A DNA stretch of 7,409 nucleotides from Hyphomicrobiales bacterium (GCA_026987255.1 JALSNA010000419.1:1-7409); one strand, 5' to 3'; shown: positions 1 through 6,562, numbered from the stretch's first letter. Translations and numbers: made by a program. The notes: generated by a model not told the origin, from the sequence alone.

Positions 1-175
1 GGAAGGTGCGTCCGCAAGACCTGAGAGCCTTTTGCCCCCGCCTTGGTCAGGGGTCAAGGAAAATACGCTTGTTGCACTCCTCCTGTTTTGAAACCGGCCC
101 TGCTATTGGTGGGCAAGACAAGATCACTGAGATGCAACGCATTTACCGCCCGAAGGGGCTGGCGCCACGTTCTTG
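1..175. other. Gene-free stretch downstream of era
   Basis: No reading frame here has a start, a ribosome binding site and recognisable protein content. On the minus strand, AGGAGGAG lies at 84-77, but no start codon follows at a workable distance. A short inverted repeat, CCTTG at 41-45 with CAAGG at 55-59, is too small to call a terminator. The hairpin GCCC-CTTC-GGGC just past the era stop is not followed by a T run. In many alphaproteobacteria recO follows era, but no recO start is visible here. Confidence 0.6.
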
Positions 176-1102
176 CTAATCCAGCAGGCCGAGATTGCGC
201 AGGCGTTCGGGATCCTGATCCCACTTCTCGCGCACCTTGACGAACAAAAACAGGTGCACCTTGCGCCCGCCCAGCAATTGCGAGATTTCCTCGCGCGCCG
301 CCTTGCCGATCTCCTTGATGGTCTGGCCGCCCTTGCCGATGACGATTTTCTTCTGGCTGTCGCGCAGCACATAGATGGTCTGCTCGATGCGCACCGAGCC
401 ATCGGGGCGCTCCTGCCAGCTTTCCGTCTCCACATGGGAGGCATAGGGCAGCTCGTCATGCAGCCTGAGATAGAGCTTCTCGCGCGTCACCTCCGCCGCC
501 AGCATGCGCATGGGAAAGTCCGACAGCTGATCCTCCGGATAGAGCCATGGGCCAGGCGGCATCTGTTCAGCCAGATAGCTGCGCAAGTCCGCCAGTCCCG
601 AACCTTTCAGCGCCGAAACCAGGAAAGTGGCCTGAAAGGCATATTCGCCATTGAAGGCATCCACCAGCTCCAGCAGCTGCGGCTTCTCCACCAGGTCGAT
701 CTTGTTGATCACCAGCACCACCCTTTGGCCGCTCTTTTTCAGCCCCTCCAGGATGCGCCGGTTCTGCTCGTCCAGTCCGCGCCGGGCATCCACCAGCCAG
801 GCCACCACGTCGGCATCCCCTGCCCCGGCCCAGGCGGCCTCCACCATGGCCTCGTCCAGCTTGCGGCGCGGCTTGAAGATGCCCGGCGTGTCGATGAAAA
901 TGATCTGGCTGGAGCCTTCGATGGCAATGGCCCGCACCCGGGTGCGCGTGGTTTGCACCTTGTGGGTAACGATGGAGACCTTGGCCCCCACCAGGGAGTT
1001 GATGAGCGTCGACTTTCCGGCGTTCGGCGCGCCTATGATGGCCACGAACCCGCAGCGGGTCTGGCTGTCCTGCCGGTTGTCTTGCGCCTGCCGATCTGTC
1101 AT
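176..1102 (-). CDS. era: GTPase Era (30S ribosome assembly)
   Basis: Era is an essential GTPase that binds the 3' end of 16S rRNA and helps 30S subunits mature, acting in the cytoplasm near the inner membrane. The 308-residue protein shows the full set of motifs: Walker A GAPNAGKS at residues 24-31, the switch region with TTRTR around 51-55, DTPG at 71-74, NKID at 133-136 and SALKGSG at 163-169. A C-terminal KH domain follows, with its GKGG loop at 256-259. The length fits the family (about 300). The ATG overlaps the rnc stop codon as ATGA, so translation is probably coupled; an AGGTGA sequence lies about 10 bases upstream inside rnc. Pairing with rnc is conserved in many bacteria and fits a shared role in rRNA maturation. 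The stop codon is TAG. No terminator is evident after it. Confidence 0.98.
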   Translation of the reverse strand: MTDRQAQDNRQDSQTRCGFVAIIGAPNAGKSTLINSLVGAKVSIVTHKVQTTRTRVRAIAIEGSSQIIFIDTPGIFKPRRKLDEAMVEAAWAGAGDADVVAWLVDARRGLDEQNRRILEGLKKSGQRVVLVINKIDLVEKPQLLELVDAFNGEYAFQATFLVSALKGSGLADLRSYLAEQMPPGPWLYPEDQLSDFPMRMLAAEVTREKLYLRLHDELPYASHVETESWQERPDGSVRIEQTIYVLRDSQKKIVIGKGGQTIKEIGKAAREEISQLLGGRKVHLFLFVKVREKWDQDPERLRNLGLLD

Positions 1103-1791
1103 TTCGTATCTTTCACCTGTTCCAGCAGGGCCTGTGCGGCCGCCTGCTCGGCCTTGCGTTTGGAGCCGGCCTCGCCCCTTGCCTGTCCCAATTTCGCGAT
1201 GCGCACCTGCATGACGAAACGCGGCGCATGATCCGGCCCCGAGCGCGACAGCTCTTCATAGAGCGGCATGTCCAGTCCCCTTGCCGCCGCCCATTCCTGC
1301 AGGGCGGATTTCGGATCGCGCGGTGCATCCTCGTAGCGGGCAAAAAATGGCTCCCAATGTGAAATGATGAATTTTTTCGCCGCTTCAAGCCCCCGGTCGA
1401 GATAAATGGCCGCAATGACCGATTCGGCCAGATCGCCCAGCACGTTGAGCGATGTCTTGGCCTGCCCCCTGCGGGTGCTCTCGCCGGTCCGCATGAGCTC
1501 GCCCAGCCCCAGCTTCTGCGCCACCTGTGCGCAGGTTTCCTTGCGCACCAGGTAGTTCAGATGCCGCGCCAGGCGCCCTTCCTCATGCTGCGGATAGCGC
1601 CGGTAGAGGGCATCGGCGATGACCAGCCCCAGCACCCTGTCACCGAGGAACTCCAGCCTCTGGTAGTCAAGGGCCGGGGCGCGCCCCGAGGCCGAATGGG
1701 TCAGCGCCTGGGCGAGCAAGTCAGGAGAGGCAAAGCGGTATCCCGTGGCCTTCTCGAACGCCGCCGCCAGTTTCTCCTCTAGCCCAGCCAT
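1099..1791 (-). CDS. rnc: Ribonuclease III
   Basis: RNase III cuts double-stranded RNA, including the stems of pre-rRNA, using Mg2+. With the ATG at 1791 the product is 230 residues, close to the E. coli length of 226. The catalytic domain carries the signature RLEFLGDRVL at residues 45-54 (acidic residues E47 and D51) and the second acidic cluster GDLAESVIAAIYLD around 119-132 (D120, E123). A double-stranded RNA binding domain runs from about 159 to the C-terminus, starting DPKSALQEW and ending in the SKRKAEQAAAQALL helix. The start is uncertain. The frame stays open upstream to a GTG at 1833, which would overlap lepB by 55 bases and has no visible ribosome binding site. The ATG at 1791 overlaps lepB by 13 bases, with GGAG about 12 bases upstream. 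The 3' end overlaps the era start by 4 bases. Confidence 0.96.
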   Translation of the reverse strand: MAGLEEKLAAAFEKATGYRFASPDLLAQALTHSASGRAPALDYQRLEFLGDRVLGLVIADALYRRYPQHEEGRLARHLNYLVRKETCAQVAQKLGLGELMRTGESTRRGQAKTSLNVLGDLAESVIAAIYLDRGLEAAKKFIISHWEPFFARYEDAPRDPKSALQEWAAARGLDMPLYEELSRSGPDHAPRFVMQVRIAKLGQARGEAGSKRKAEQAAAQALLEQVKDTK

Positions 1792-2567
1792 GTGCCGATC
1801 CGGCTCCAGCGAATGACGAAAGGCCACATCCACGGCTGCCAGACGGAGGCCTGCGGTGTGTGGGAAAAGAAGATGATCTTGGCCTTGCCCACCAGGTTTT
1901 CATAGGGCACATAGCCCACCTCGTTGAGAAAACGGCTGTCGGTGGAATTGTCGCGGTTGTCGCCCATCATGAAATAATGATTTGGCGGCACGGTATAGAT
2001 GCCCGTGTTGTCGGCCATGCCGTTGTCGAACAGGTCATGGACCACGTAAGTCACCCCATTGGGCAAGGTCTCGCGAAACTGGCGGATGTGCTGGCCCTTG
2101 CGCGGACCTTCGGTAACGATGAAATCCTCGATGCGCTTGCGCGGCACCGCCTTGCCGTTGATGTAGAGCACCCCCTGCCTGACCTGGATGCGGTCACCGG
2201 GCAGGCCGATGAGCCGTTTCACGTAATCGATCTTAGGATCGCGCGGCAGCTTGAAGACGACCACATCCCCGCGCCGCGGCCTGGCTGCGAAGATGCGCCC
2301 CTTGATCGGCACCGGCCCGAAGGTGAACAGGTCCTTGCCGAACACCGACAGGGTGAAGTTGAAGGAATATTTGCTGTAGCCATAGGCCAGCTTGTTGACG
2401 AAAATGTAATCGCCGATCCACAGCGTCGGGATCATCGAGCCCGAGGGAATGTTGAAAGGCTGAAACAGAAACGTGCGGATGACGAAGGCGATCAGCAGCG
2501 CCTGCAGGATGACCTTTATGGTCTCCCAGATGCCTTCATCGGGCTTTTTCTGCACCTGTGTGCTCAC
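1779..2567 (-). CDS. lepB: Signal peptidase I (S26A family)
   Basis: This membrane-bound serine protease removes signal peptides from exported proteins, with its active site on the periplasmic side. The 262-residue protein has one N-terminal membrane segment at about residues 16-35. The catalytic serine is S44 in NIPSGSMIPTL and the general-base lysine is K117 in DYVKRLIGLPGD. Box C is RRGDVVVFK at 98-106, and box E is GDNRDNSTDSR at 202-212. The start is GTG at 2567, supported by AGGA eight bases upstream and by the normal position of the membrane segment. A second membrane segment, as in E. coli LepB, is not seen. The C-terminus is tryptophan-rich and hydrophobic (VWQPWMWPFVIRW) and may contact the membrane. 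The 3' end overlaps rnc. A 130-base gap separates it from acpS and may hold its own promoter. Confidence 0.97.
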   Translation of the reverse strand: MSTQVQKKPDEGIWETIKVILQALLIAFVIRTFLFQPFNIPSGSMIPTLWIGDYIFVNKLAYGYSKYSFNFTLSVFGKDLFTFGPVPIKGRIFAARPRRGDVVVFKLPRDPKIDYVKRLIGLPGDRIQVRQGVLYINGKAVPRKRIEDFIVTEGPRKGQHIRQFRETLPNGVTYVVHDLFDNGMADNTGIYTVPPNHYFMMGDNRDNSTDSRFLNEVGYVPYENLVGKAKIIFFSHTPQASVWQPWMWPFVIRWSRIGTWLG

Positions 2568-2606
2568 GGCGTCCGTCCTGTCCGGATTGCAAGGAAATGC
2601 TGATCT

Positions 2607-2635
2607 CTGTTACCCCCTGCCGCTGGCAGCGTCAA
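2607..2635 (-). promoter_or_regulatory. Candidate lepB promoter
   Basis: A TTGACG hexamer (read at 2635-2630) and TAACAG (2612-2607) are separated by exactly 17 bases. Transcription would start about 33 bases upstream of the lepB GTG. The -35 box is good for an alphaproteobacterial sigma-70 promoter; the -10 box matches the consensus at only 3 of 6 positions. It sits in the longest gap of the pyrE-era cluster, which supports an extra promoter there. Confidence 0.35.
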
Positions 2636-2668
2636 TCGAACTGGCATCAAGCGGCAGGTTTTTGCCAG
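2616..2668 (-). repeat. Overlapping inverted repeats upstream of lepB
   Basis: CCTGCCGC at 2616-2623 is repeated inverted at 2651-2658, giving an 8-bp stem with a 27-base loop. A second pair, CTGGCA at 2641-2646 with TGCCAG at 2663-2668, interlocks with it. The two stems exclude each other unless they form a pseudoknot. A third small stem, CTGCC-AGC-GGCAG, can form within 2616-2628. No T run follows on the minus strand, so this is not a simple terminator. Confidence 0.5.
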
Positions 2669-2697
2669 CATGTGGCGCTTTTGCACCGGATCGGCCT

Positions 2698-3090
2698 TCA
2701 GCCTGCCTCGATGACCACGAAGGCCTGGGCATAGGGGTATTCATCGCTCAAGGACAGATGCAGGCGCGCCGTCATCCCGTCCGGCGTGATCGCCGCCAGC
2801 CGCCTGGCCGCACCGCCACGAAGCGCCAGCGCCGGGCGCGAAAAGGCATCGTGCGTCACCGCGATCTCCTTCCAGCCCACGCCCTGGCGAAAACCGCTGC
2901 CCAGAGCCTTGGCGCAGGCTTCGCGCGCCGCGAAGCGCTTGGCAAGGGTGGCCGCCGGATCGGGGCGCGAAAAGGCCAGATCGCGCTCATTCGCGGTAAA
3001 AATCCTGTCGACGAATCGCATCCCGCGCCGCTCCAGCAGCGCGGCAATGCGCCGGATGTCCGTCAGATCGGTGCCGATTCCCAGGATCAT
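2698..3090 (-). CDS. acpS: Holo-[acyl-carrier-protein] synthase
   Basis: AcpS transfers the 4'-phosphopantetheine group from coenzyme A to apo-acyl carrier protein, making it active for fatty acid synthesis. The 130-residue product matches the family length. The N-terminal motif MILGIGTDLTDI holds the metal-binding D8. The second signature, RFAAREACAKALG, holds E57 and K61, and NERDLAF lies at 34-40. The ATG at 3090 is four bases past the stop of the DUF2062 gene. Its GGAG ribosome binding site lies at 3101-3098, inside the end of that gene, with a 7-base gap, so the two are almost certainly co-translated. The stop is TGA. In many alphaproteobacteria pdxJ lies just upstream of acpS; it is absent here. 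Confidence 0.96.
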   Translation of the reverse strand: MILGIGTDLTDIRRIAALLERRGMRFVDRIFTANERDLAFSRPDPAATLAKRFAAREACAKALGSGFRQGVGWKEIAVTHDAFSRPALALRGGAARRLAAITPDGMTARLHLSLSDEYPYAQAFVVIEAG

Positions 3091-3094
3091 GCCC

Positions 3095-3685
3095 CTACTC
3101 CGCCGCCTCGCGCCGCGTGATGCGCCGCGCCAGCCGGGTGCGCTTTTGCGCCTGATAGCGCTCCACGGCGCGCCGCACCAGCAGGTAGAAGAATGCTCCG
3201 GCCACGGCCCCTATGGGAATGCCCCCCACCAGCATGGGCACGAAAACCGGCTCCAGGATGCCCCACACGGCGCGGCCAAATCCGGCCGGATCGGCAAACA
3301 GCATCCACAGCAGGCCATGGGGCATCTGGATGTGGATTTCGCCCTTGTGGGCATAGCCCAGCATCAGCCCGCCGAGATTGTAGGCGCTCCACCAGATGAA
3401 AGGGAAAGTCAGCGGATTGCCCACCGCCGTGCCCAGCGCCGAGGCGATGATCGAGCCGCCGAACAGCCAGGCCAGAATGCCCGCCAGGATGAAATGAAAC
3501 CCGACGAAGGGCGTGAACGAGACAAAGGCCCCGAAGGCAAAGCCCAGGGCGATGGCATGAGGCGAGGCGCCGATGCGCTTGGCCCGGTGCCAGATATAGA
3601 GATAGCCGCGCTTGAGCCCCCTGCGCGGAAAGACGAAGTTCCGCAGGCGCTCGAAAAGAGATGGTTTATCCCGGCGGGCAAACAT
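3095..3685 (-). CDS. DUF2062 family membrane protein
   Basis: This 196-residue protein fits the DUF2062 family of small inner-membrane proteins, whose biochemical role is not settled. A basic cytoplasmic-type N-terminus (RRDKPSLFERLRNFVFPRRGLKRG) leads into a hydrophobic region at about 44-111. That region has the glycine- and proline-rich stretches SFTPFVGFH (56-64) and GTAVGNPLTFPFIWW (85-99), which are typical of the family. A further membrane segment lies at about 147-170, followed by a very basic tail (RRAVERYQAQKRTRLARRITRR). The ATG at 3685 has only a weak ribosome binding site; GAGG is present but about 14 bases away. It lies 60 bases after pyrE and 4 bases before acpS, which points to an operon. 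The assignment rests on pattern recognition, not on a search. Confidence 0.85.
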   Translation of the reverse strand: MFARRDKPSLFERLRNFVFPRRGLKRGYLYIWHRAKRIGASPHAIALGFAFGAFVSFTPFVGFHFILAGILAWLFGGSIIASALGTAVGNPLTFPFIWWSAYNLGGLMLGYAHKGEIHIQMPHGLLWMLFADPAGFGRAVWGILEPVFVPMLVGGIPIGAVAGAFFYLLVRRAVERYQAQKRTRLARRITRREAAE

Positions 3686-3745
3686 GCTGCCAGTTTATAC
3701 CTCATTTGCTCAAGGCCGGTTAATGCGCGGCTTCTTGAAACAGGG

Positions 3746-4336
3746 CTATTTTTTCAGCCCCCGGCTGCCCGGCTTGACGGCCTCAATGGCGGCCAGCTCC
3801 GGCGGCAGATTATCCGGCGCATATGTTTCGATGTGCAATTGCGCCAGGCTGACCAGCGGCACGCCGACATCGGCGCTTCCCGCCGAGCGGTCGATCAGGC
3901 AGGCCGCGCCCGCCACCTCGCCGCCATGAGCGCGGATTCCCTCGATACACTCGCGTGACGACAAACCGGTGGTCACGATGTCCTCCACCATGAGACAGCG
4001 CGCCCCTGGCGCGATCTCGAACCCGCGGCGCAAGACCAGATCGCCCTCCACCCGCTCGAAGAAGATCGCCGGACACCCCAGCTGGCGGGCCGTCTCATAG
4101 CCCACGATGACCCCGCCCATGGCCGGCGAGACCACCAGATCGAACCTGCCTCCGATGACCTTGCGCACCTTGTCAGCCAGCGCCGAACACAGCCGCTGCG
4201 CCCTTTCCGGATCGCTCAGCACCCTGGCGCATTGCAGATATTGCCCGCTGCGCAACCCGGAGGAGAGAATGAAGTGCCCCTCCAGCAGGGCCCCGGCGGC
4301 GCGAAATTCCTCCAGCACCTGATCTGCCGTCATCAT
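3746..4336 (-). CDS. pyrE: Orotate phosphoribosyltransferase
   Basis: PyrE joins orotate to phosphoribosyl pyrophosphate to make orotidine 5'-phosphate, the fifth step of pyrimidine synthesis, in the cytoplasm. The 196-residue product carries the PRPP-binding motif MVEDIVTTG at 116-124, the [11 protein letters not shown] substrate region at 25-35, [10 protein letters not shown] at 70-79, and the flexible-loop segment [14 protein letters not shown] at 98-111. The motif is followed by LSS, where many PyrE proteins have GS; as I recall, this is usual in alphaproteobacterial forms. The frame extends to a TTG at 4342, but the ATG at 4336 is preferred because AAGGA (4349-4345) is 8 bases upstream. 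The next codon is also ATG. It is the first gene after the rplQ terminator. Confidence 0.95.
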   Translation of the reverse strand: MMTADQVLEEFRAAGALLEGHFILSSGLRSGQYLQCARVLSDPERAQRLCSALADKVRKVIGGRFDLVVSPAMGGVIVGYETARQLGCPAIFFERVEGDLVLRRGFEIAPGARCLMVEDIVTTGLSSRECIEGIRAHGGEVAGAACLIDRSAGSADVGVPLVSLAQLHIETYAPDNLPPELAAIEAVKPGSRGLKK

Positions 4337-4354
4337 GACCAAAATCCTTCATTT

Positions 4355-4378
4355 TTGACGAAACCGCCAACCCGTCAA
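4355..4378 (-). repeat. Inverted repeat in the pyrE leader
   Basis: TTGACG at 4355-4360 and CGTCAA at 4373-4378 form a perfect 6-bp inverted repeat with a 12-base centre. It lies just downstream of the proposed pyrE -10 box, covering the likely transcription start. It could be an operator or a short RNA hairpin. Alternatively, its minus-strand TTGACG could be a -35 box, but no good -10 box follows it. Confidence 0.4.
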
Positions 4379-4379
4379 G

Positions 4380-4407
4380 GTTATACCTGCATTGCCCCTG
4401 GCCGCAA
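4380..4407 (-). promoter_or_regulatory. Candidate pyrE promoter
   Basis: TTGCGG (read at 4407-4402) and TATAAC (4385-4380) are separated by 16 bases. The -10 box matches the consensus at 5 of 6 positions, and the -35 box is weak. It begins immediately past the T run of the rplQ terminator and would give a leader of about 37 bases before the pyrE ATG. The position after a strong terminator makes some promoter here necessary. Confidence 0.5.
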
Positions 4408-4414
4408 CTGGGTG

Positions 4415-4448
4415 AAAAAAAGGCCCAACCATGCGATGGTTGAGCCTT
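4415..4448 (-). terminator. Intrinsic terminator after rplQ
   Basis: On the minus strand AAGGCTCAACCAT pairs with ATGGTTGGGCCTT around a CGC loop. This gives a 13-bp stem with one G-T wobble, followed by an unbroken run of T residues. It begins 25 bases after the rplQ stop codon and closes the alpha operon. On the plus strand the same stem is followed by TGAAC rather than T residues, so it works in one direction only. Confidence 0.95.
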
Positions 4449-4473
4449 GAACACTGCATCTGCGGATCATGCC

Positions 4474-4911
4474 TCACTCGGTGGCTTCCACCACCTCTTC
4501 GGTCTCCTCGGCGGCGGCGCGGGCGCGGTCGGCCGCACCCTTGGCATCCGGGTCGCGATCCACCAGTTCGATCACCGCCATGGGCGCATTGTCGCCATGA
4601 CGGAAGCCGGCCTTGAGCACGCGGGTATATCCGCCGTTGCGCTCCTTGTAACGCGGGCCGAGCACCTCGAAGAGCTTCTTCGCCTCTTCCTTCTTGCCCT
4701 GCAGGCGGGCAATGGCAATGCGGCGCGAATTGAGATCGCCCTTCTTGGCCAGGGTGATGAAGCGGTCCATCACGCGGCGCAGATCCTTGGCCTTGGGCAA
4801 GGTGGTGACGATCTGCTCATGGGTGATGAGCGCCGCCGCCATGTTGGCGAACATGGCCTTGCGGTGCTCGTGGGTGCGGTTGAATTTCCGGCCCTTTTTC
4901 CTGTGGCGCAT
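4474..4911 (-). CDS. rplQ: 50S ribosomal protein L17
   Basis: L17 binds 23S rRNA in the large subunit, near the exit side of the polypeptide tunnel. The 145-residue product starts [20 protein letters not shown], the classic L17 N-terminus, and contains the family motif [14 protein letters not shown] at about 95-108. The C-terminus is a roughly 20-residue Ala/Glu-rich tail beyond the E. coli length of 127, as is common in alphaproteobacteria. The frame remains open upstream into rpoA as far as 5178, but that part has no L17 character. The ATG at 4911 has GGGAG at 4925-4921, 9 bases upstream, and sets the start. It follows rpoA by 56 bases and is the last gene of the operon. Confidence 0.98.
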   Translation of the reverse strand: MRHRKKGRKFNRTHEHRKAMFANMAAALITHEQIVTTLPKAKDLRRVMDRFITLAKKGDLNSRRIAIARLQGKKEEAKKLFEVLGPRYKERNGGYTRVLKAGFRHGDNAPMAVIELVDRDPDAKGAADRARAAAEETEEVVEATE

Positions 4912-4927
4912 TTTCCAAGTCTCCCGG

Positions 4928-4957
4928 ATGACCGCCCTGCCCTTCCCGGGCCGGCGG
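4928..4957 (-). repeat. GC-rich imperfect hairpin between rpoA and rplQ
   Basis: In the 56-base rpoA-rplQ gap, CCGCC and GGCGG flank an inner GCCC-TTCCC-GGGC stem with a small internal loop. No T run follows on the minus strand. It may protect the message end or tune rplQ expression; chance is also possible at this GC content. Confidence 0.4.
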
Positions 4958-4967
4958 CTCTGTTCAT

Positions 4968-5993
4968 TCAGTAATTGCTGTCGTATTTCTTGGCCAGCTC
5001 TTCGATGTTCTCCGGCGGCCAGTTGGGCACTTCCATGCCCAGGTGCAGGCCCATCTGCGCCAGCACCTCCTTGATCTCGTTGAGCGACTTGCGGCCGAAG
5101 TTCGGCGTGCGCAGCATCTCCGCTTCCGTCTTCTGGATCAGATCGCCGATATAGACGATGTTGTCGTTCTTCAGGCAATTGGCCGAGCGCACCGAAAGCT
5201 CCAGCTCGTCCACCTTCTTCAGCAGGGCGGCGTTGAACTCCAGCTCCGGCTTCTCCTCCTCGACGGCCTGCTGGGCGGGCTCCTCGAAGTTGATGAAGAT
5301 CTGCAGCTGATCTTGCAGGATGCGCGCCGCATAGGCCACCGCATCGTCGGGCTTGACCGAGCCATCGGTCTCCACCGTCAAGCTCAGCTTGTCATAGTCC
5401 AGCACCTGGCCCTCGCGGGTGTTCTCCACCTTGTAGGAGACGCGCTTGACCGGCGAATAGAGGCTGTCGACGTAGATCAGGCCGATGGGTGCATCATCGG
5501 TGCGGTTGCTGTCGGCCGGAACATAGCCCTTGCCGGTATTGACCGTGAGCTCCATGCGCAGCTCCACGCCCTCATCCAGGGTGCAGATCACGTGATCCTT
5601 GTTGAGCACCTCGACATCTGCCGTCTCCTCGATGTCGCCGGCGGTGACCACGCCGGGGCCTTCCTTTTTCAGGGTGACGCGCTTTGGCCCTTCGTTGAAC
5701 ATGCGAAAGGCGATTTCCTTCACGTTGAGGACGATGTCGGTGACATCCTCGCGCACCCCGGCGATGGAGGAAAACTCGTGCAGGACGCCATCGATCTGGA
5801 TCGAGGTCACCGCCGCGCCCTGCAGCGACGACAGCAAGACCCGCCGCAGGGCATTGCCCAGCGTCATGCCGAAACCGCGCTCCAGCGGCTCGGCGGTAAT
5901 GGTGGCCTGCCTTTCCGGATCGCGCCCCGGAATGACCTCAAGCTTGGTGGGCTTGATGAGTTCCTGCCAGTTTTTCTGATTGACTTGCTGCAT
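4968..5993 (-). CDS. rpoA: DNA-directed RNA polymerase subunit alpha
   Basis: The alpha subunit nucleates assembly of RNA polymerase, and its C-terminal domain contacts upstream promoter DNA and activators. The 341-residue product is of normal length. The N-terminal domain (about 1-235) contains [15 protein letters not shown] at 6-20 and the assembly motif [20 protein letters not shown] at 37-56. The acidic linker [14 protein letters not shown] leads to the C-terminal domain from about 256, with VRSANCLK at 268-275 (R269 corresponds to the DNA-contacting R265 of E. coli). The end [22 protein letters not shown] is close to other alphaproteobacterial alphas. The ATG at 5993 has AGGA (6006-6003) 9 bases upstream. 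It follows rpsK directly, without the intervening rpsD found in gammaproteobacteria. Confidence 0.99.
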   Translation of the reverse strand: MQQVNQKNWQELIKPTKLEVIPGRDPERQATITAEPLERGFGMTLGNALRRVLLSSLQGAAVTSIQIDGVLHEFSSIAGVREDVTDIVLNVKEIAFRMFNEGPKRVTLKKEGPGVVTAGDIEETADVEVLNKDHVICTLDEGVELRMELTVNTGKGYVPADSNRTDDAPIGLIYVDSLYSPVKRVSYKVENTREGQVLDYDKLSLTVETDGSVKPDDAVAYAARILQDQLQIFINFEEPAQQAVEEEKPELEFNAALLKKVDELELSVRSANCLKNDNIVYIGDLIQKTEAEMLRTPNFGRKSLNEIKEVLAQMGLHLGMEVPNWPPENIEELAKKYDSNY

Positions 5994-6017
5994 ATGATGG
6001 CATCCTGCTTGGAATCA

Positions 6018-6115
6018 CCCGGCCATGCCGCCGGGCCAGTCCCAGATCCTTGTTGAAGCCGCCGGGCTGGCGCTGTCCACGCGCCCGGCGGCCTTGGTGT
6101 CTGCTGCCCGGCCAT
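6018..6115 (-). repeat. Multi-segment inverted and direct repeats between rpsK and rpoA
   Basis: The 141-base spacer contains GCCGCCGGGC at 6027-6036 and again at 6058-6067, with its exact inverse GCCCGGCGGC at 6083-6092. CCCGGCCAT occurs at 6018-6026 and 6107-6115. On the transcript, 6092-6083 can form a 10-bp stem with either 6067-6058 or 6036-6027. The segment 6035-6030 can instead pair with 6023-6018 as a 6-bp hairpin that ends 11 bases before the rpoA ribosome binding site. No T run follows any stem. Confidence 0.7.
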
Positions 6116-6134
6116 GGACCGGACATGAGGCAGA

Positions 6135-6524
6135 TCACACCCGGCGGCGCTTGCGCGGGCGGGTGCCGTTGTGCGGGATCGGCGTCACGTCGCGAATGGC
6201 GGTGATCTGCAATCCCGCCGCCTGCAGGGCACGCAGCGCCGATTCACGCCCCGACCCGGGCCCGCAGACCTCCACCTCGATGGTCTTCATGCCATGCTCC
6301 ATGGCCGCCTTGGCGGCATCCTCGGCGGTGAGCTGGGCGGCATAGGGCGTGGACTTGCGCGAGCCCTTGAAGCCCATCTTGCCGGCCGTGGACCAGCTGA
6401 TGGCATTGCCCTGCACATCGGTAATGGTGATCATGGTGTTGTTGAACGTCGCATTGACGTGGGCAACACCGGTGGTGACATTCTTGCGTTCCTTGCGGCG
6501 GACGCGCTTGGTATCCCGTGCCAT
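6135..6524 (-). CDS. rpsK: 30S ribosomal protein S11
   Basis: S11 lies on the platform of the small subunit, next to the mRNA exit region, and contacts 16S rRNA. The 129-residue product equals the E. coli length. It begins [23 protein letters not shown], includes the conserved [14 protein letters not shown] and [14 protein letters not shown] stretches, and ends [20 protein letters not shown], all diagnostic for S11. The frame extends nine codons upstream of the chosen ATG, but AAGGA at 6540-6536 and the conserved N-terminus both support 6524. It follows rpsM by 84 bases and precedes rpoA by 141 bases, a wide gap for an operon. Confidence 0.99.
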   Translation of the reverse strand: MARDTKRVRRKERKNVTTGVAHVNATFNNTMITITDVQGNAISWSTAGKMGFKGSRKSTPYAAQLTAEDAAKAAMEHGMKTIEVEVCGPGSGRESALRALQAAGLQITAIRDVTPIPHNGTRPRKRRRV

Positions 6525-6562
6525 GGAATGGATGTTCCTTCGACTTTGCAAACCGTGCCGCC

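Noticed and set aside
77..84. Strong Shine-Dalgarno-like AGGAGGAG on the minus strand downstream of era
   Set aside because: No ATG, GTG or TTG follows at 5-12 bases with an open frame, so no gene start can be supported.
173..1231. 352-codon open frame on the plus strand opposite era and rnc
   Set aside because: It is the antisense shadow of era and rnc in GC-rich DNA. Its translation shows no recognisable protein, and the minus-strand frame carries all Era motifs.
3721..3765. GGGCT/AGCCC hairpin at the end of pyrE as a terminator
   Set aside because: The stem is only 5 bp with an 8-base loop and includes the pyrE stop region, and no proper T run follows on the transcript.
2786..3958. 390-codon plus-strand frame across acpS, the DUF2062 gene and pyrE
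   Set aside because: It crosses three well-supported minus-strand genes, has low-complexity Arg/Ala/Pro-rich content and no ribosome binding site of note.
4912..5178. 89-residue N-terminal extension of L17 into rpoA
   Set aside because: It overlaps the conserved rpoA C-terminal domain, has no L17 similarity, and a good ribosome binding site precedes the ATG at 4911.
5043..6056. 337-codon plus-strand frame opposite rpoA
   Set aside because: Composition is dominated by Leu, His, Gln and Asp from reversed rpoA codons; it is a shadow ORF.
5994..6134. Possible remnant of rpsD between rpsK and rpoA
   Set aside because: The 141 bases show no S4-like sequence in any frame. Absence of rpsD here is normal for alphaproteobacteria.
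5864..6138. Two minus-strand ORFs starting in the rpsK-rpoA spacer and running into rpoA out of frame
   Set aside because: Most of their length overlaps rpoA in another frame, and the sequences are Arg/Pro/Gly/Ser-rich without any family resemblance.
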